DNA of 64,000 nt from Chinchilla lanigera (GCF_000276665.1 NW_004955459.1:13105106-13169105), one strand, 5' to 3'; counted from the first letter of the stretch, positions 35,641 through 47,894 are shown. Made by a program: numbers and translations. The notes: a model not told the origin generated them from the sequence alone.

Positions 35641-36083
35641 CCCTCTATTCCAAATTTTGTCAGAAATTTTTATGATAAAGTGATGATGAACTACTAAAAG
35701 CTTTTCTCCATCTATTGAGAGAACTGTATGATATTTGGGCTTAATTCTATTAATGTGATATAGTAATTCATTATTTAAAGGTATTCCAGCAAATTTTAAT
35801 TCCTGACATAAATCCAGTTAGTTCATGGTGAATGATATATTTATTGGGCTGTTGGATTCAATTTTGTAAGATTTTATTGAGAATTTTTGCATATGTGTTT
35901 ATCAGAGGGAGTGATTTCCAGATTCCTGTTTTAGTTGTTACTTTGCCTGGTTTTGATATCATAATACTAGTCTTCTGTATCTCCTTTTCATAAAGTGAAA
36001 TATTGAAGAACAGTTTATGTTAATCCTTCTTTAGAAAGATTGGTGTATTCACCAGTAAAATAATCCAGTTCTGGATTTTCTTT

Positions 36084-36390
36084 TTTTTTTTAATTTGAAA
36101 AAGAATAAACAAAATAACAACAATAGCATAGACAAAAACAAGACAACAGGAAAATAATAAAAATGATACAGGATTTCAAAATAAAATGATAAGAATTAAT
36201 AGTGGCTTTTATATTACATATTATTATCTTCAGTGAAGTTGCTCAGATTACCAGATGTAAGAGTCCAAGATTGATGAGACCATTAAAGAGAATAAAAAGC
36301 AATAAAACATTTAGTAACGATACAGAGCTTCAATAAACAAGATATTAATTAGTCACCAATGGTTATTATATTGCATATTGTCGTCTGAGC
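36084..36390 (-). mobile_element. Two tandem L1 3' ends in one insertion (copies C and D)
   Basis: Copy C (36084 to about 36282) and copy D (about 36283-36390) both carry the 'gatacagg/gatacagag' core and the 'aatggttattatattgcat' type motif, in the same order and orientation. The unit starts with poly(T), as expected for a minus-strand retrotransposed tail. TTTTCTTT flanks it at 36076-36083 and 36391-36398, and the host L1 reads on smoothly if it is removed. One insertion therefore carries two consecutive L1 3' ends. Confidence 0.7.
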
Positions 36391-36921
36391 TTTTCTTTGT
36401 TGGAGATATACGTCCGGTAGCGTTGCTCACTATTGGTCTATTTGTGTTTTCTAGGCATTCATGGTGCTATTGAGCAAGTCATGAGTCCAGAAATTTCTTC
36501 ATTTCTTCTAGATTTTAGAATTTCTTGTAATAATGTCCCCATTTTCAGCTCTGATTTATTTGCATCCTCTTTACTTAATACTGTAACTAAATGTTTGTCA
36601 ATGTTGTGTATATCTTTTTTCAACATTTTGGTTTTTTTTTTTGTTTATATTTTATTCATTTCTGATTTGTCTACTAATTTTGAATTTGGTTTTTCATGGC
36701 TTTTCTAGTTCCATGCACTTTAGGGTGCTTGAGTCTTTCCATGACTTTTGGAAATGCTCTCCTGCTTTTGCTGTATCCCACAGGCTTTTGTATTTTATGT
36801 TTCCATTTTCATTTGTTTGAATATATTTTTAAATTTGTCTTTAATGCATTCTGCATTGTATTTTTAGCCCTGCACTGACTCTTTTGCTAGTCACAACAAA
36901 ATTGCTTGTTTGCACGTTTTT

Positions 36922-37031
36922 TGTTTTTTGTTTTTTGTTTTTTTTTTCTTTTTCTCTGGTACCGGGAACTGAACTCACAACCTTGCGCTTGCCAGGCAGG
37001 CGCTTTTGCCGCTGAGCTAAATCCCCAGCCC
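36922..37031 (-). mobile_element. ID SINE, antisense, 15-bp duplication, in L1
   Basis: A T-rich tail with (TTTTTTG)n is followed by 'ctctggtaccgggaactgaac'-type sequence (in outline), 'cttgcgcttgccaggcaggc' and 'gctgagctaaatccccagcc'. TGTTTGCACGTTTTT flanks it exactly at 36907-36921 and 37032-37046. Young. Confidence 0.97.
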
Positions 37032-38224
37032 TGTTTGCACGTTTTTATAGTCCGTGAATTTCTCAGTGATTTCTAGTTTTATTCCACTTTAGTCAGAGAA
37101 GATGAAAGTTATGATTTAAAGTTTGTGAATTTGTTGAGCTTGGTTTTATTCTCAGGACTGGGGAACACTCCATGTGCTGATAAGATGAATGTGTCTGCTA
37201 TGACTATTGAAAGAAATACTATATAAACATCAGTTGGATATTTTTGCTGTATAGTACAGTTTAATAATTTTTGTTAATTTTATGTGTGTATTCCCTTTCC
37301 ATACAAATTGATTTTAAAGTGCTCAACCCTTTCTGTATTGAACCCTATCCTCTCATTAGCTCTAAAAATGATGCCTTTATATAACTGGTAGATACAGTAT
37401 ATGGTGCATCTATGCTCATAACAGTTATATCACTTTATTTATTGATTTTTCTAATCATTATAGTGCACTTCTCTGTTTCTTTTTATGCTTCTTCACTTAA
37501 CGTGTATTCTAACCTGCAGAAGCGTAGCTGCTACAATATGCTTCAAAAAAAAAGGCCTTTTTGAGGTGAACTCCCTGAGAATCATGGGCTTCTTGGGTAT
37601 GAATATCCATAATGTTTCCTAAGATTTGGGGTACTTTGGGCAAATATATCATTAAATGTTACATTCCTTTTCTTTTTTTCTCTTTGGTTTCCAGAACTAT
37701 TCTGATTTGGATATGTATTTGCTTAGTGATGTCCTATATGACTTGGAGGTTTTCTTTAACCTTTCAATTCTTTCCCTTTTATTTAATTGTAGTACTAGGT
37801 TATTTACAAAGACTTGTCTTAGAAATTCTTTCTTCTTTTTTCTGTAATTGAGATTCTTACTGGTATTTATTAATTGAAATTCTGAGACTTTCAGTTCAAA
37901 AATTTGTTTAGTTCTTTTGTGTGATCTTTGTGTCTTTGCAGAACGTCCCATCTATATCCTGGGTTATTTTCCTAATTCCATTTAGCTGTCCATCTAAATT
38001 TTTTTTTTTTTTTGGTCTCATTGAGTTTTCTTACAATCATTATTTTGAATTCCTTCTCAGTCATTTCATCAATATTTTCTTTAGCTATGTTGCTAGAGAG
38101 TTTTTGTATTATTTTGGAAATATCATGTTACTTTTCATAATTCTTATACCTTCACATTGATCTTTGCACATTTGGATGAATTATGTCTACTACCTTTATA
38201 AGGCAGTTTTTGTAGTAAAGCACT

Positions 38225-38790
38225 GTTGCAGTCAAGGTTTTTAAGGGAATAGGTTTAATAAAGGACCCATAATTTATAGAATTATTTTATAATATTCCAT
38301 GAAATTATCAAATGCAGAAGAGTATAGGAAAACTGTCCATGCACTAGAACCCCAAAGAATCCATGAGGGCATGGACCCCATGAAGATCTCCTGCAAAGGT
38401 CCAGCTGAAGACCTAAAACGTGTTGCAATGTCCTTCACGAGTCCAGTTACAGTCCTAGAGCCCATGACAATGTCTCATGCAAGTCTGTATGAAGGATCTG
38501 TGCTGCAAAGGCCCAAAGGTCAGTGGTGGAAGCTAGAAAGTCTGTACCCATGGAATGAAGGATCTGTGCCACCAGGCTCAGAGCTCTGCACTGGAGCCAG
38601 GAAGCAACACCCAAGGTAAAGACTAGCACTACCCCAAAGAGGACCACAGTCATCCTCAGTGATGATGAGGACCCGAGTTCTTCTGATGATGAGAACAGCA
38701 AAGTTCATATCAGGAAAACCAGTGTGACAAACTTTTTCAGGAGAATAAACAGCTCACCATCTTTCCCTTCAGTTCTACTTTTATGCTGTT
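38225..38790 (+). mobile_element. Dispersed LTR-like repeat with internal sub-repeats (copy 1)
   Basis: It contains 'cctagagcccatgacaatg' then 'tctcatgcaag', 'gcactggagccaggaagc' and 'accacagtcatcctcag'. All recur in reverse complement at 49225-49868. Repeated 'gtccagttac/ccagctgaa' units give internal periodicity. This resembles ERVL-type LTRs of the MLT2 kind, but the family is not settled. The 106-codon frame at 38299-38619 is within this repeat and is not a gene. Orientation relative to transcription is unknown. Confidence 0.6.
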
Positions 38791-39989
38791 GGTAACAATC
38801 CATAAATGAGCCTTCCACATCCAGCACCATACTGATTCAGTTCAGCTGGTTGTTAAAAGCTGACCATTAGTTAATCCAACACAAACACTTCTCCTGAAGA
38901 GAAAGATGGCAGGGCCAAATTGATTTGATTCCAGCTGGACATCATAGAGTAGTTTATAGATTGCTCCTTCACCTCTAAGCAATGAGTTTGGACAGGGTGT
39001 TTTTGGTAGTAAGGTAAGATAGCTTATCTGTCTTTACAAAGTGAAGACAGTCAAATAGTCCACATATGTGAAGTATATACACATTCGGGATGAGTCACTT
39101 GCTGTGTAGCTGTTTTAGTAGGTCTAGGTATTTGTGGTCTTGTGTGCATACACATTGCAAGGCATGGGTCACATAGGGGTGGAGCCATTCCAGAGTGCCT
39201 AGGAGATGTGGTATAGTGTATCAATCTATCAGTGGCAGGAGAGCACTAATCAGTATCCTTGGGCTTCAGGCAGGTGTGTTATAGATTGTGTGACAGCAGA
39301 GGCATGTGAAATATATAGCTGTCAGTTTTGGAAACTGTGGAAAACTAAGGTCACCCCATAGCCATCTCAGGAGTGACACATCTTGTGTGGCAGTAAGAGA
39401 CAGGGTGACTTTGCAATGCAGTGTAACTGTCACTCTCTTTGGAAGGATAAGGTCACTTTAGTGTGACCATGTGAAGTGGAGTAGCTCCTGAAGGGCACGT
39501 TTATCTCTGTAAGCAACAATCATTTGGAACTTCTCCAGCAGCCCAGGATGATTTTCACGTACCATCAGGGAAAGTTGTGATTTGGTTCTGTCTCAAAAAG
39601 GCTCAAAGCCACAGCAGTTTGGATAGGGAAGGACTCCGTGAGGTACATTTCCGCTTTGAAGCAATGTAATGGAGAGCACACGCTGAAAACTATCCAACTG
39701 GATTGCAGGATTCCTCAGCAGCTGTCCATGGTACCAGCGTGGGCTGTTGGGGGCCTCACGTTTATGTTTTTCCAATCAAGGGAGGTTGTCTGTATTCCCT
39801 GTGAAAATGACAATTTTATTTGTGCTATTTTACAGTATTTTATGTTTACCTTTGCATTTTAAAAGCTTGAACCTGTATATTTTAACTGATGAGTGACTGA
39901 TCCTAAAATTTGCTCTAGGATAATGAAATTGTGAATTATTATATGTATATCATCATTTTAAATTTAATTTTATTAGTACATGTTTGCAA
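38791..39989. other. Unassigned, mildly GC-richer, possibly L1 5' region
   Basis: The block has G/T-rich sentences such as 'ggtcacataggggtggagcc' and 'gagtgacacatcttgtgtgg'. It follows an antisense L1 interrupted by the preceding repeat, so it could be that L1's untranslated 5' region. No coding frame is convincing. Confidence 0.3.
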
Positions 39990-41200
39990 TGAATGAAGTT
40001 TACATTTATCATAGGGAGTATATACATGTACATAAGATATAATTATTCTCTTGAACTCCTTTTCTGTTCCTCTCCCACCTCCCTCCACTGCTAGGTAACC
40101 TTTCCCTATTATTATTATCAGTTCATATTTATGATTTATAATGTTTACATTTATTGTGGGTATTTCATATATGTCCTTGATATATTTTAAAAATTTTATT
40201 TCTTTCTCTCTATGACTTCCCTCACTCTTGGTCTCCTGAATACCTTCCTGTGGGCAAAAGATCTATTTTCCCCTTTTCATTCTGTCAATCCTTCATTTTG
40301 TTCTTTATTTATACATTGTTTTACTCAAATAAAGATACCATATCATTTAGAGCTTGTGTGTCTAATTTATATTTTCCACTGTATCCATACTATTTATCTC
40401 ATATGTTTTTACTAATGGAATAAAAACAATAATATGCTTTCTGTTACCTATTTCTGTGGACTAAACTATGCAAATCAAGTCTCCATACTTAAGACATAGG
40501 TAAAAATTTTTAAATTTTAATTTATTTGTATAATCTAGATATAAATGATGATAACATTCATCATAGGAAATTTATACCTGTACGTGATGTAGCTTGATTC
40601 TTCTTTTTTTCCTTCCCTTCTGTTCTTGTCAACTCCTCTTTCCCTCCTTATTTACAAAATCTTTGTTTCCATTTTTTTCTTCTAGTCTCTTTTTTCCAGG
40701 CAATTATTTTCTTTCCTCTCCCTCCTTTGTTGTCCTTTTCATCTGAATGTTTTCTTCACATTTCTCATTGTCTATTACACATTTTAGTCTTACTTAAACT
40801 TTCAGTTTCTCACACCACTAGAGAAACAATCTGGTATTCAAATATATGTGTCTGACTTATTTCACTTAACAGTATGGTCTCAGATGCATCCTTTATAACC
40901 AGAAATGTTTCAAGCTTATCCTTATTTATGGCAGAGTAGTATTCTATTGCAAATATATACATCATACATCATATTTATCCATTCGTTAGCTAATTACACT
41001 TGTGCTGCTTCCAAGATTTAGCTATTACAAACTGTGGCACTACAAACATGGGTGTGCACATATGGCTGTGATATGATACTTTTAATTGTTTCAGGAATAT
41101 ACCCAGAAGTGAAATACCTATGTTGAATAGAACCACTAGCTTTAGATTTTGAGGACTTTCCACACTGATTCCCATAGTTGTTGCACCAACAGTGCAGAAA
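39990..41200 (-). mobile_element. LINE-1 3' ends, antisense, two nested pieces
   Basis: Two 3'-UTR-like beginnings are present, 'catttatcatagggagtatatac' in outline near 40005 and 'cattcatcataggaaattt' near 40557. The second is followed by the ORF2 3' end: 'gcagagtagtattctattgc' at 40932, 'gtgctgcttccaagatttag' at 41002, and 'cccatagttgttgcaccaac' at 41171. This suggests one L1 tail next to or inside another. Confidence 0.75.
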
Positions 41201-42130
41201 TGTTGTTTTTACCCACAGCCCACAGTTATCTGAGAAATTATTTCTGCTTTTTTTTCTAGAACCTCATTCATCTGCCTTGTTATTTCAGTTCTACCGTTTC
41301 GGGGAGTCTAGCTGGGTATCTTTTGATTTGTTCTATTTCATTGCCCTTGGGTTTGCCTTTGGCAAGCTGGCAGCCTAGGGTTACATCTTTCTTCCATGAC
41401 TTCTCATTTTCTATTTTTTTGTTTTTTCTAGTTCATAGGTTGATGCTTATAATTTGATTATTATGTGAAGCTTTATTTCTAATGTCAAGAACCTCTAATA
41501 AATTACTGCTTCTCAGAATTGTCTTCCAAGTGTATTGAGAACCTACCTCTACAATTAATTAGGGATGAGAAAATGTTGCCTATTTGGTCTAACCCCTGGT
41601 TCTTTTCCTTAGGGTCATAAACAATACCTTAGCCCATGGCCAATCTCAGTCTTGGTGTACAATGAAGAGTGACTGATTAGAATACTTATATCACCTTAGC
41701 AAAAATATTACAGTCAGTAGTAATAATAGCATTAAACATAATTGGGAAAATGACAAACTGTGGTAACTAGTAATTTGACATCTTTAACCATATAAACTAG
41801 ATATATGATATTATAATAGAAGCTAAACCCAACCAGGAAGTTGTATACATCAAGTATGTCCTCAATATAGCAATTTTACCTCCACAGGAGAAAATTTAAA
41901 AGGGGTTAAGGAGGAAAAAACAGAGAAATACAAGAAGAGAAAGACATTAGAAGTGAGGGTAGAGGACAAAGGAAGATTAAATAAACTTTGGGAAATGGGT
42001 GAGGGAGACAGGAGGGAAAGAAAGAAGTAATTAAAATAAGAACAGAACAAAACAACACCATCAGAAAAACTAGACTCAATGTTCCCACTCGTATAAAAAC
42101 AAGAATAGTCCAGAGAAAAGGAAGAACAAA
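41201..42130. other. AT-rich, possibly L1-derived, unassigned
   Basis: It continues from antisense L1 with T-rich then A-rich sequence. 'ctattttttttgttttttctag'-like text (41405) hints at L1, but I could not follow landmarks beyond about 41450. No exon is seen. Confidence 0.3.
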
Positions 42131-42830
42131 GATGTGACAAAGTAGGCAGACAGAGCTCAATTAATCCCAGGAATCCAGTGGTGGATTAATGGGATGATAT
42201 TGGACAGTCCCAGCAGGACTATCCCTTTGGTTACACTGAAGGCCAATCTGATTTCTGTGAGGCTTCACCATGAGTTGTTCATCCTTCCTGTGCCTCCTGC
42301 CAGCTTGAACAGAGCTCTGCCTCACCCTGACGCTGGGAGCTGATTGATGGAACAAACCCGTATCTCTTTTAGTTCCAAGCTCAGGTGTCCCCTTTCCAAA
42401 ATGGCCACTCCTCAATCTCCCTTTCCTGGGGGATGCTCAAGCCAGAATAACTCACCAGCCACTGCAGTGCATTGTGTCCACCACTTCGTTCCATCTGTAC
42501 TTTTCCCCAAGGAGGCCTCTAGGGTTGCCTATAGTAACCGTGAACCTTCAGGACTGAGCCCCTCTCCCACACCAAGCCTCAGTGTTCAGGGAAAAAGCAC
42601 CACTTGCCATTCCTTCTTCTGCATTGAGGTCACTCTTTTCACTCTCCCAGTGGGCTTCAATTCTCACTGCAGATCCTTGCCGGTCCCAGGGGTAGACTTT
42701 CCTTTTTTTTCTTCTTCACATTGCTATATTCCAGAATCGACTCCAAATCCTGAAGAGGCTGTTTCTCTCCTCCTCACCACTCTGCAATCTTCCTGTTAGT
42801 CCACAGGTAAGAATTTGCTTTCTACTACAT
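42131..42830. other. GC-richer block with a 151-codon open frame
   Basis: Composition rises sharply against both flanks. A plus-strand frame at 42344-42799 (MMEQTRISFSSKLRCPLSKM...) is the longest non-simple-sequence frame in the window. It is rich in serine, proline and cysteine, has no domain I recognise, and has no evident splice or promoter context. A retroelement untranslated region read by chance is the favoured explanation. An unannotated exon is possible but unsupported. Confidence 0.3.
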
Positions 42831-45580
42831 GAGCATATGTATCTGACAATTCCCTAAATTAGTGTTCTCACCAAGTTGAGGCTCTGCCATTTATACAAAA
42901 GTGCTTCGCTTAACATACAATAAAAACTGAATAATTATATGCTAAGTGAATAAATTAAAATAAATTATGCTATTGTATTATGATTACATATTTATTATGC
43001 AGTAGTATGTGTATGATATGACAGAAAGTGTATGGATTTCATTTTTATATTTCATTCCCCTAATATAATGCTGGGAAAATAATGTTTCAGAAATACTATT
43101 AAGCAAACTCTACTTTCACTTACCAATCATGAAAATGATGAATAGTACTTTTTTCTCTTATCTTCTCCAATCTTTTCACTAGAAATTTGTGTAATAATCT
43201 GATGTAAACTTAGAGCTGGGCACAAAGGCAATAGAATAAAAGAAGATAGACACAGGTCTTACACAAAGCTCACAAGACTTTTTTATAATAGCAAAATGAA
43301 TGATTAGGTAGGGTATAAGGCCTAAGGAAAAGTCTCTTACATTTTGTGGAGGTTATTGAAGGTTTGAAACCATGAGTTTCATATACTTATTCTAGAAATG
43401 GGAACACATACATATATGCATGTGTACAGACACACATGCAGCCACTTAGAGTTTTCTTCTTTTGCTGTAAAAGCAGTGTATTGAAAGCATTTATAAGATA
43501 CAAAGTCAAAAAAGAAACCAACCTACATTTCAATACCAACTCTAAATATCTATGAATTACAAACATAATTTACTATAAAGTCTGAATATTAAATAAAATT
43601 TATCTTAATTTCACCGACGTTAAAAAGTACAATGAACAAAAGCTAAGTACATTGAGTGTATTAGACATTCCTCATAAAATATAAAGACTTAAGACTTTCT
43701 CTAATGTGGAATTATGAAAAGATTTGTAGCCTTTTTATGAAATAATTTCAATATTAACACTAATTATCAGCTCCTTGTTCTGACATTGAACATACTGATA
43801 TCCTGATTCTTATTCCTACCTTTTCATTTCCTAGCTTTGCTACTTGTTTTGCTTGTTTGAATATTTTTATGAAGCAAGTCTTTACCTTTAAATGGCTAAC
43901 ACTTTTACCATGTAAAGTCATAACTCTAAAAAATATACACCTTATATGAGACAAAAGGCAGTTCTTGGTATTGTTTTATCTATTTCCTGATTGTATTCAT
44001 GTTATGTACATCTTCCTGGTCATAAACTTAAAATGGTAATTTTGGCATGACAGAATATTTATGCAATGAGAATTTGATATACACAAGTGTTTTCTGGTCT
44101 TCTAATCATATGTTCTGTGGAAGTCTGAGCCCAAAGTATTTTTCTCCTTATATCTACATTGGGCTTATTTTTTCTGACTATAATTTCATTTTAAAAAATA
44201 ATTTATTAAAATATGTTTCAGTGGTAACTTTATGTTTGCTAGTACATGTGCAAATATGTATTTCAAGGAAAGCTTGTTTTATTATGTTTCACTATGCTTT
44301 TTATTCCACTTTCCTCTATACAAGTAAATGAATCATTTTTGTTTCACCAACTTTAATCTTCTTTCTGGTTGTCTTTATCATCTACATTCACTGGAATTCC
44401 CCATAGCTTTTGTCTGTGAGACAGATTTTCTCTAAGTAATTTATCATTTTAACCATATCTATTCTCCTTTTAATTTCTGCCTTTAATTTGTTTTCATAGT
44501 TATTATTTTTCTTATTATTCTCAATTGTTGCCTCATGTCTAAATTCTCTTTTTTACTATTTGTGAGCTTTTTCTGTTAAACCGAAATCACTACTCTGTTA
44601 TTAAACATGAATAATCCGATGTGCTATTCTTTTTATAAGTCAGAGATGCTGATGCAAATGTAGGGATAGATCTTCCATGTGGTTTTGTAAATTTTGTATG
44701 AGATTTTACTGTAAATTTTGTTTTCAGATTTTGTGCAAAAAGGTATAGAAAACACTGAAAAGTTTTAAGTGGGGAGCAACAGGTCCTAAGTGCTTTAACA
44801 GATAATTACATTTATTGGGTTGGAAAATGGATAATTAGAAAAGCTCTTTAGCAAAACATTACACATGGTGATAGAAACATCACCCACTCTTAGCAAATGA
44901 CCCTCAGTTTAATAACTACAATGACTAATAAAGGCTTCAGGCAGGCTTTTCTACCTCCTTAACACATTAATAACATTTCAATTAATTAAATGTTAGACTC
45001 CATCCAAGTAGTCATGGAATGATTCCAGTAAACTTGTTTCTAAAATGAACTTCAATCTCCTGACACTTCTGTAATCGGCATAATTCTAGGATTGAGTACA
45101 TCAGCATTGTGCAGTGATAAGAAGAGTATTCATAGGAACTTAAATATCCCAATAAGTAGCTAGAATGACTGAAGCAGATAATTTAAAGAGAAAATTGAAA
45201 TTCTTTTGTGTCGTGCATTATTTCAGTTGAAACCAAAAATATCTTCTTGTTCAAAGGACAATGAGTTTAATTGTTACTTTCATATTAAGCATTTCAAAAT
45301 GGAGAATGTAAACAAAAGAGTGGAAATACAGGTTGTAAATAGAGATCAACATAGGGAAGACTGAGACTAAATCTCCTTCAAGTGATAATGCTTCACTTTT
45401 CTCCTCTACTTAGAGGGGGGCATTGTTTATCATTTTAAACCTCTAGAAATAAACAGGTTTAAGATATAGCAGATATTTCAAAATTAGTAAAACATATAGG
45501 ATGCATAATGTAGATACCTACTAATATGGATACCTTGAATAATTTCCACATCTTACCTTTGATTTCAAAATAAAGATACT
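42831..45580. other. AT-rich unrecognised DNA
   Basis: About 2.7 kb without a SINE, LTR or firm L1 piece. T-rich frames (for example 94 codons at 44047-44331) have no domain. Confidence 0.4.
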
Positions 45581-45581
45581 A

Positions 45582-45780
45582 AGCTGAGCATAGTGGTAAT
45601 GTATGCTTATAGTCTCAGCTTCTCAGGAGGCAGGGGTATCACATGTTCAAGACCAACCTGGGCAGCTTAGCAAGACATTTTCTCAAAATAGAGCTTAAAA
45701 GGGGATGTGGTGTAGATTTGTGGTAGGGTTCTTGTGTAGCATGCATGGGGCCCTGGGTTCCTTCCTGAGTACTGAAATAT
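45582..45780 (+). mobile_element. B1-ID dimer (B1-dID type), sense
   Basis: A B1 unit ('gctgagcatagtggtaatg', 'tctcaggaggcaggg', 'ttcaagaccaacctgg', 'cattttctcaaaat') is followed by a linker. An ID-like unit comes next ('aggggatgtggtgtagatttgtgg' in outline, 'tgtgtagcatgcatgggg', 'ccctgggttcc', 'gagtactg'). B1 before ID distinguishes it from B4-type ID-B1 fusions. Both halves are diverged. Confidence 0.85.
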
Positions 45781-45885
45781 GTGTTATTCAATTTATGAAA
45801 TTGTTATTTCAATTTTCTCTTTATAAGAAGACCCTAGTTGTATTTCACTATTTTCTTGGTCTTGTCTAATAAACCAGATACTCAG

Positions 45886-46652
45886 TGTTATGGTGTAGAT
45901 TCGAATGCCCTCCCCCGAGTCTCATGCATTCAGAGTTAGGCTTTTGGAAAGTGATTAGATCTCACGTACTCTACTCATCAGCACACTAATCCACTGATGA
46001 ATTCTCAGATGAATATGCTGTCAAGAAATGGAACATGGGTGGAAGTGGGCAGCTGGATGTGACTTGGGTATATCCTTGTCCTGTGTTCCTTCCTTCTTCA
46101 TCTTTACTTTCTGGCCATTTGTCTTGGCTAATTTTCTGTCATTGCTGAGACAAATACCTGATGCCCAAAATTAAGGAAGGAAAGGATTATTTAGCTCAGT
46201 TTGTGAAAGTTTCAGTCCATACTTGGCTGGATCCAAGGCAGAGTGGCACATGGCAGAGGGCAACAGTTCAGAGCAGCAGAAGACAGCAAAGCAACAAGAG
46301 CAAAAAGGAGTGACAGCAAGAAGCCTCTTTCTCTCCCTTACATTGTATGCAAACTACCCACGCAAGGGCAGGTGCAGCACTCACACCCATAATCTCAACA
46401 TTGGTCCATGACTAAATCCTAAACTCTAGAAGCCTGCCCCATGATTGTGTGAGGCTTTGGGGGGACATCCAGACACAAACCATAACACCATCATAGTGAA
46501 CAATTTTCCTCCTCTTCTCCAAGACATTTCTGCCTCGGAGCTAAACAAAAGTGGAGTGAATTCACTGAAACTGTAAGACAAAACACACTTCTCCTCTCCT
46601 AAGTCACAGAAGTCAGGAATGTTGTGTTAGCAATGGGAAAGCTAACTAAACA
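45886..46652 (+). mobile_element. MaLR LTR, sense, split by an inverted LTR
   Basis: It starts TGTTATGGTGTAG and contains 'gagtctcatgcattcag'. It is interrupted at 46120 and resumes at 46493 with 'tcctcctcttctcc', 'tttctgcctcggagc' and 'gtgttagcaatgggaaag', ending 'gctaactaaaca'. Removing the insert restores the MaLR order. Confidence 0.85.
46120..46487 (-). mobile_element. MaLR solo LTR, antisense, nested
   Basis: Plus-strand TGTCTTGGC to 'cataaca' is the complement of a TGTTATGG...CCAAGACA LTR of 368 bp. 'ttcagtccatacttggctgg' is the complement of the 'tggactga' landmark and 'gaggctttggggggacatcc' of the 5' region. A 5-bp duplication CCATT/CCATC lies at 46115-46119 and 46488-46492. The 62-codon frame at 46223-46411 is LTR sequence. 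Confidence 0.92.
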
Positions 46653-46784
46653 CAGTGTGTGTGTTAAATGAACAAAGAGATTTCAATAAATAACATAAGG
46701 CAGTCTTTGGTGACACTAGTGTTCTAGATGGTATTTCCAAATTTTCTGAATGGGAATCTCAAAGAGATAGTTCTTTGTATTTGT

Positions 46785-46985
46785 ATTTTTATAAGTTCTC
46801 TGGGTCATAAGTTTAGCTAAACAGATAACTATAATATTCTATCTGATAATCTGAATAACTACTTTGAAGACAACAATATGCAATATATTAACCATTGTTG
46901 AATTAATATAATCTTGTGTTTTGAAATTCTGTATAATTTCTAATATTTTTATTTTTTATTCTCTTTAAAATAAAAATAGTATTTT
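46785..46985 (+). mobile_element. L1 3'-terminal fragment, sense (copy G)
   Basis: 'ctgataatctgaataactac', 'tttgaagacaacaatatgc', 'taaccattgttg', 'cttgtgttttgaaattctg' and 'tctctttaaaataaaaat' align in order with the sense L1 tail at about 8262-8374. The upstream L1 body is absent. Confidence 0.8.
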
Positions 46986-47894
46986 TATCACATTATGACT
47001 TTTCTTCATCAAACTATTCATTCTTCTCACAACGCTAAACATATTTCATTCTCCTTTCTTCCTGAAACAATCTTCTTTTGTGTTGACTGGCATTATCTTT
47101 ACACATTTTTCTTCTATGTATGATTTTCTTTTGTGTCTCCTTTGCTCATCCTGTAAACATGAAAGAATCTGACATATTTTCACTATCTAACCTCCTGTAT
47201 CTATTCACTTACCTTGGTGACCTTATCTCAGGTTAGAGTTTTAAGTATTATTTATAAAGCAATGATTTGAAAGTATACATTCCCTTTGTATACCTGCCAC
47301 ACAATTTTAGATTTATGTAGCATTTTATCAAGTGAGGATATTTAAAAATTAATTTGGTGAAAATATGTCTCATGACTTTCACCTCCATTACTGGATACCT
47401 CTCATTCCTTTCTTTACCTTTTCCTAAATACATTACTTCATCAATTCTTTTAGGTTCTATGATGATATATTTTGTAGCTCACAATCTACAATGTTATCTC
47501 CTTAGTTCATGCCACTGTCATAATAAAAAGGAAATTGTCTTCAACTTTTAGGCTTTCTATTCATTTCCAATAGAGCCGCAAGTGATATTTTTCAAAAGTA
47601 AATTGGATAATATTGACATCTATAAAACGATTTTGAGTTTTTCCTACACTGTCATTAAATATTTGAAAAATTTCATTGTCCTACAAGATTTTACAAAGTC
47701 TGCGCATGCAGCCTGATTTTGTAAAAGCTTTACTCATCTGCTACACACTAAGACCCCTGGATTTCATTTTCTGTGTCTTTAGATCTTTGACCCATCCCAT
47801 ATACAGCAATCTCCAAAAAAATTTCCTTTTTTACTACATAAACAAAAAACAATACTCTGCCTTCAATAACACTTTACTGCATACTTTCATTTAA
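46986..47894. other. AT-rich unrecognised DNA
   Basis: No repeat or exon recognised. Short frames lack motifs. Confidence 0.4.

Larger units (their letters stand above)
34300..38225 (-). mobile_element. Long old LINE-1, antisense (ORF2 to 5' part)
   Basis: Antisense ORF2 landmarks run in order. 'gtctttgatccatttttaat' is at 34380 and 'tgatgcctccagtatgg'-like sequence at 34676. 'gtgatttccagattcctg' is near 35912 and 'ccagttctggattttc' at 36065. 'ctattggtctatttgtgtt' is at 36431 and 'ctgtatcccacaggcttttg' at 36769. ORF1-side sequence extends to about 38200. Nested insertions are an L1 tail pair at 36084-36390 and an ID at 36922-37031. A 3'-UTR-like piece may lie at 35370-35640. Frames inside are chance products. 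Confidence 0.85.

Noticed and set aside
38299..38619. A 106-codon gene at 38.3 kb
   Set aside because: The same sequence recurs inverted at 49.2-49.9 kb without a conserved frame, so it is repeat sequence.
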